Positions 63,071 to 64,000 of a stretch of DNA of 64,000 nucleotides are shown piece by piece (positions within the stretch are counted from its first letter, which is position 1; each line of letters opens with the position of its first letter). The notes beneath the pieces are model-generated. The model saw only the letters and a list, made by a program, of their open reading frames with translations. It made no database searches and was not told the origin of the DNA. This stretch comes from Aquimixticola soesokkakensis (GTDB lineage Bacteria > Pseudomonadota > Alphaproteobacteria > Rhodobacterales > Rhodobacteraceae). The translations under genes were made by a program, and so were the position numbers. Where the stretch lies: NCBI RefSeq assembly GCF_900172375.1, contig NZ_FWFS01000001.1, positions 124,001 to 188,000 of the forward strand, written 5' to 3'.

Positions 63071-64000
63071 ATGACTATTTCCTCTTCGCTTAACGCGGGC
63101 GTTGCCGGTCTTAACGCAAATGCGACCAAACTTGCGACGATTTCCGACAATATCGCGAACTCCGGCACCTATGGCTACAAACGCGCGACGGCCGATTTCG
63201 AATCCTTCGTGATTGCGAATAACCAAGGGGCGGGCGTGTATTCGGCAGGGGGTGTGCGCGCCTCCACCTCACGCCAGATCGAAGAACGCGGCGCGCTCGT
63301 GTCGACGTCGAATGCCATGGATATCGCGGTGGCAGGGCGCGGCATGTTGCCGGTCACAACCGAAGTGTCCCTGGCCGCCGATGGCGAACAGCCCTTGATG
63401 ATGACCACGACCGGATCGTTTCACACCGACGCTGACGGGGTCTTGAAAACCGCCTCGGGCCTTGTGCTTTTGGGCTGGCCTGCGGATGCGGACGGAACCA
63501 TTGCGACATTCCCGCGTGACACGGTGACCGGGCTGGAGCCGATTGTGATTAATTCCAACCAGACAGCCGGTGATCCGACGACGCAAATGAACCTCGGGGT
63601 GAATCTTCCGGCGGAGAATGCGACCTCGCAGAGCCTCGCTGTGGAGTATTTCGGGAACCTCGGCACCTCCGAAGCTTTGGATGTCGCCTTTGAACCGGAT
63701 GCTGCGAACGATAACACTTGGACTGTGACGATCCGCGACTCCGCCTCAGCGAATGCAATTGTCGGCGAATATACGGTGGTCTTTGACGCCAGCCGGACAC
63801 AGGGTGGGACGATCGACACGGTGACGCCGACGGCAAACAACCCTGTTGGGGCGGATTACAACGCAACGACCGGGACGCTGGCGTTGACCGTTGCAGGCGG
63901 TCCGCTGACTGTCACGGTCGGCAAGCCGGGTGATACCAATGGTCTGACCCAATTGTCCGACGGGTTCTCTCCGACCCAGATCACCAAGGACGGTTCACCA
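63071..64000 (+). CDS. flgE: Flagellar hook protein FlgE, N-terminal part
   Basis: The first 310 codons are in the window; the gene runs off the end. The N-terminus ISSSLNAGVAGLNANATKLA and ISDNIANSGTYGYKRA is the bb-rod motif of hook proteins, followed by FlgE-type beta domains (TGSFHTDADGVLKTASGLVL). AGAAAGG lies upstream of the ATG. Confidence 0.93.
   Translation, partial: MTISSSLNAGVAGLNANATKLATISDNIANSGTYGYKRATADFESFVIANNQGAGVYSAGGVRASTSRQIEERGALVSTSNAMDIAVAGRGMLPVTTEVSLAADGEQPLMMTTTGSFHTDADGVLKTASGLVLLGWPADADGTIATFPRDTVTGLEPIVINSNQTAGDPTTQMNLGVNLPAENATSQSLAVEYFGNLGTSEALDVAFEPDAANDNTWTVTIRDSASANAIVGEYTVVFDASRTQGGTIDTVTPTANNPVGADYNATTGTLALTVAGGPLTVTVGKPGDTNGLTQLSDGFSPTQITKDGSP

Noticed and set aside
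1-64000. CRISPR arrays, rRNA genes, insertion sequences
   Set aside because: No regularly spaced repeats, no rRNA signature and no transposase with terminal repeats were found in the window.

Overview
The window looks like chromosomal DNA of a Rhodobacterales (roseobacter-type) alphaproteobacterium. The evidence is the RegB-SenC-RegA redox regulators, AddAB repair genes, the HemD-mitofilin-HemY block, a fliF-type flagellar locus with MotE and two FliL proteins, CtrA-like boxes, and a GC-rich core coding style. No organism name can be read from the sequence itself.

Layout. 1-12,780: end of an MltA transglycosylase, an Smr-domain protein, hslVU, a capsule-synthesis-like protein, trxA, and a tightly overlapping minus-strand chain tsaE - AmgK-like kinase - MurU-like nucleotidyltransferase - addB - addA. 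12,790-20,000: a PAS protein, regB, senC, regA, an HD hydrolase, ahcY and a DUF2853 protein. 20,000-26,730: a probable orphan terminated transcript, EVE and YciI proteins, gpsA, tsaD, hemD, mitofilin-like, hemY. 26,775-32,790: flagellar genes flgB-flgC-fliE-fliQ-flgF-flgG-flgA-flgH-fliL on the minus strand, and fliI divergent. 33,021-43,290: a 10.2-kb integrated element. 43,296-55,920: flagellar genes fliJ-like, flhB, fliR, flhA, a large periplasmic protein, motA, motE, a small coiled-coil protein and fliL on minus, then fliF, fliH-like, fliN, fliP on plus. 55,990-61,870: a polysaccharide block (Wzc-like tyrosine kinase, PPP phosphatase, O-antigen-ligase-like protein) with two secreted proteins. 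62,142-64,000: motB and the start of flgE.

The most unusual region is the element at 33,052-43,253. It sits inside the anticodon loop of a tRNA-Thr(CGU) gene and breaks it into a 31-nt 5' part plus a 45-nt 3' part that are 10 kb apart. Both junctions carry the 8-bp core TTCGTAAG, and joining the halves rebuilds a regular 76-nt tRNA. The element does not restore the host gene at either junction. Instead it brings a complete, different tRNA-Thr(CGU) gene about 100 bp inside its left end. It encodes a tyrosine integrase, an AlpA-like protein and a primase-VapE helicase, as phage satellites do, and no virion genes. Its cargo is a four-gene minus-strand defence-like operon: a cytosine-C5 methyltransferase, a NaeI-family restriction endonuclease, a nucleotidyltransferase-fold protein and a DUF262 protein. 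The last three genes overlap. Direct repeats near both ends, a hairpin-rich stretch, and a G-rich stretch with short repeats beside the primase gene complete the element.

Core genes are mostly conventional. Start sites were moved downstream from the longest open frame wherever a ribosome-binding site, a family N-terminus or an ATGA overlap favoured it.
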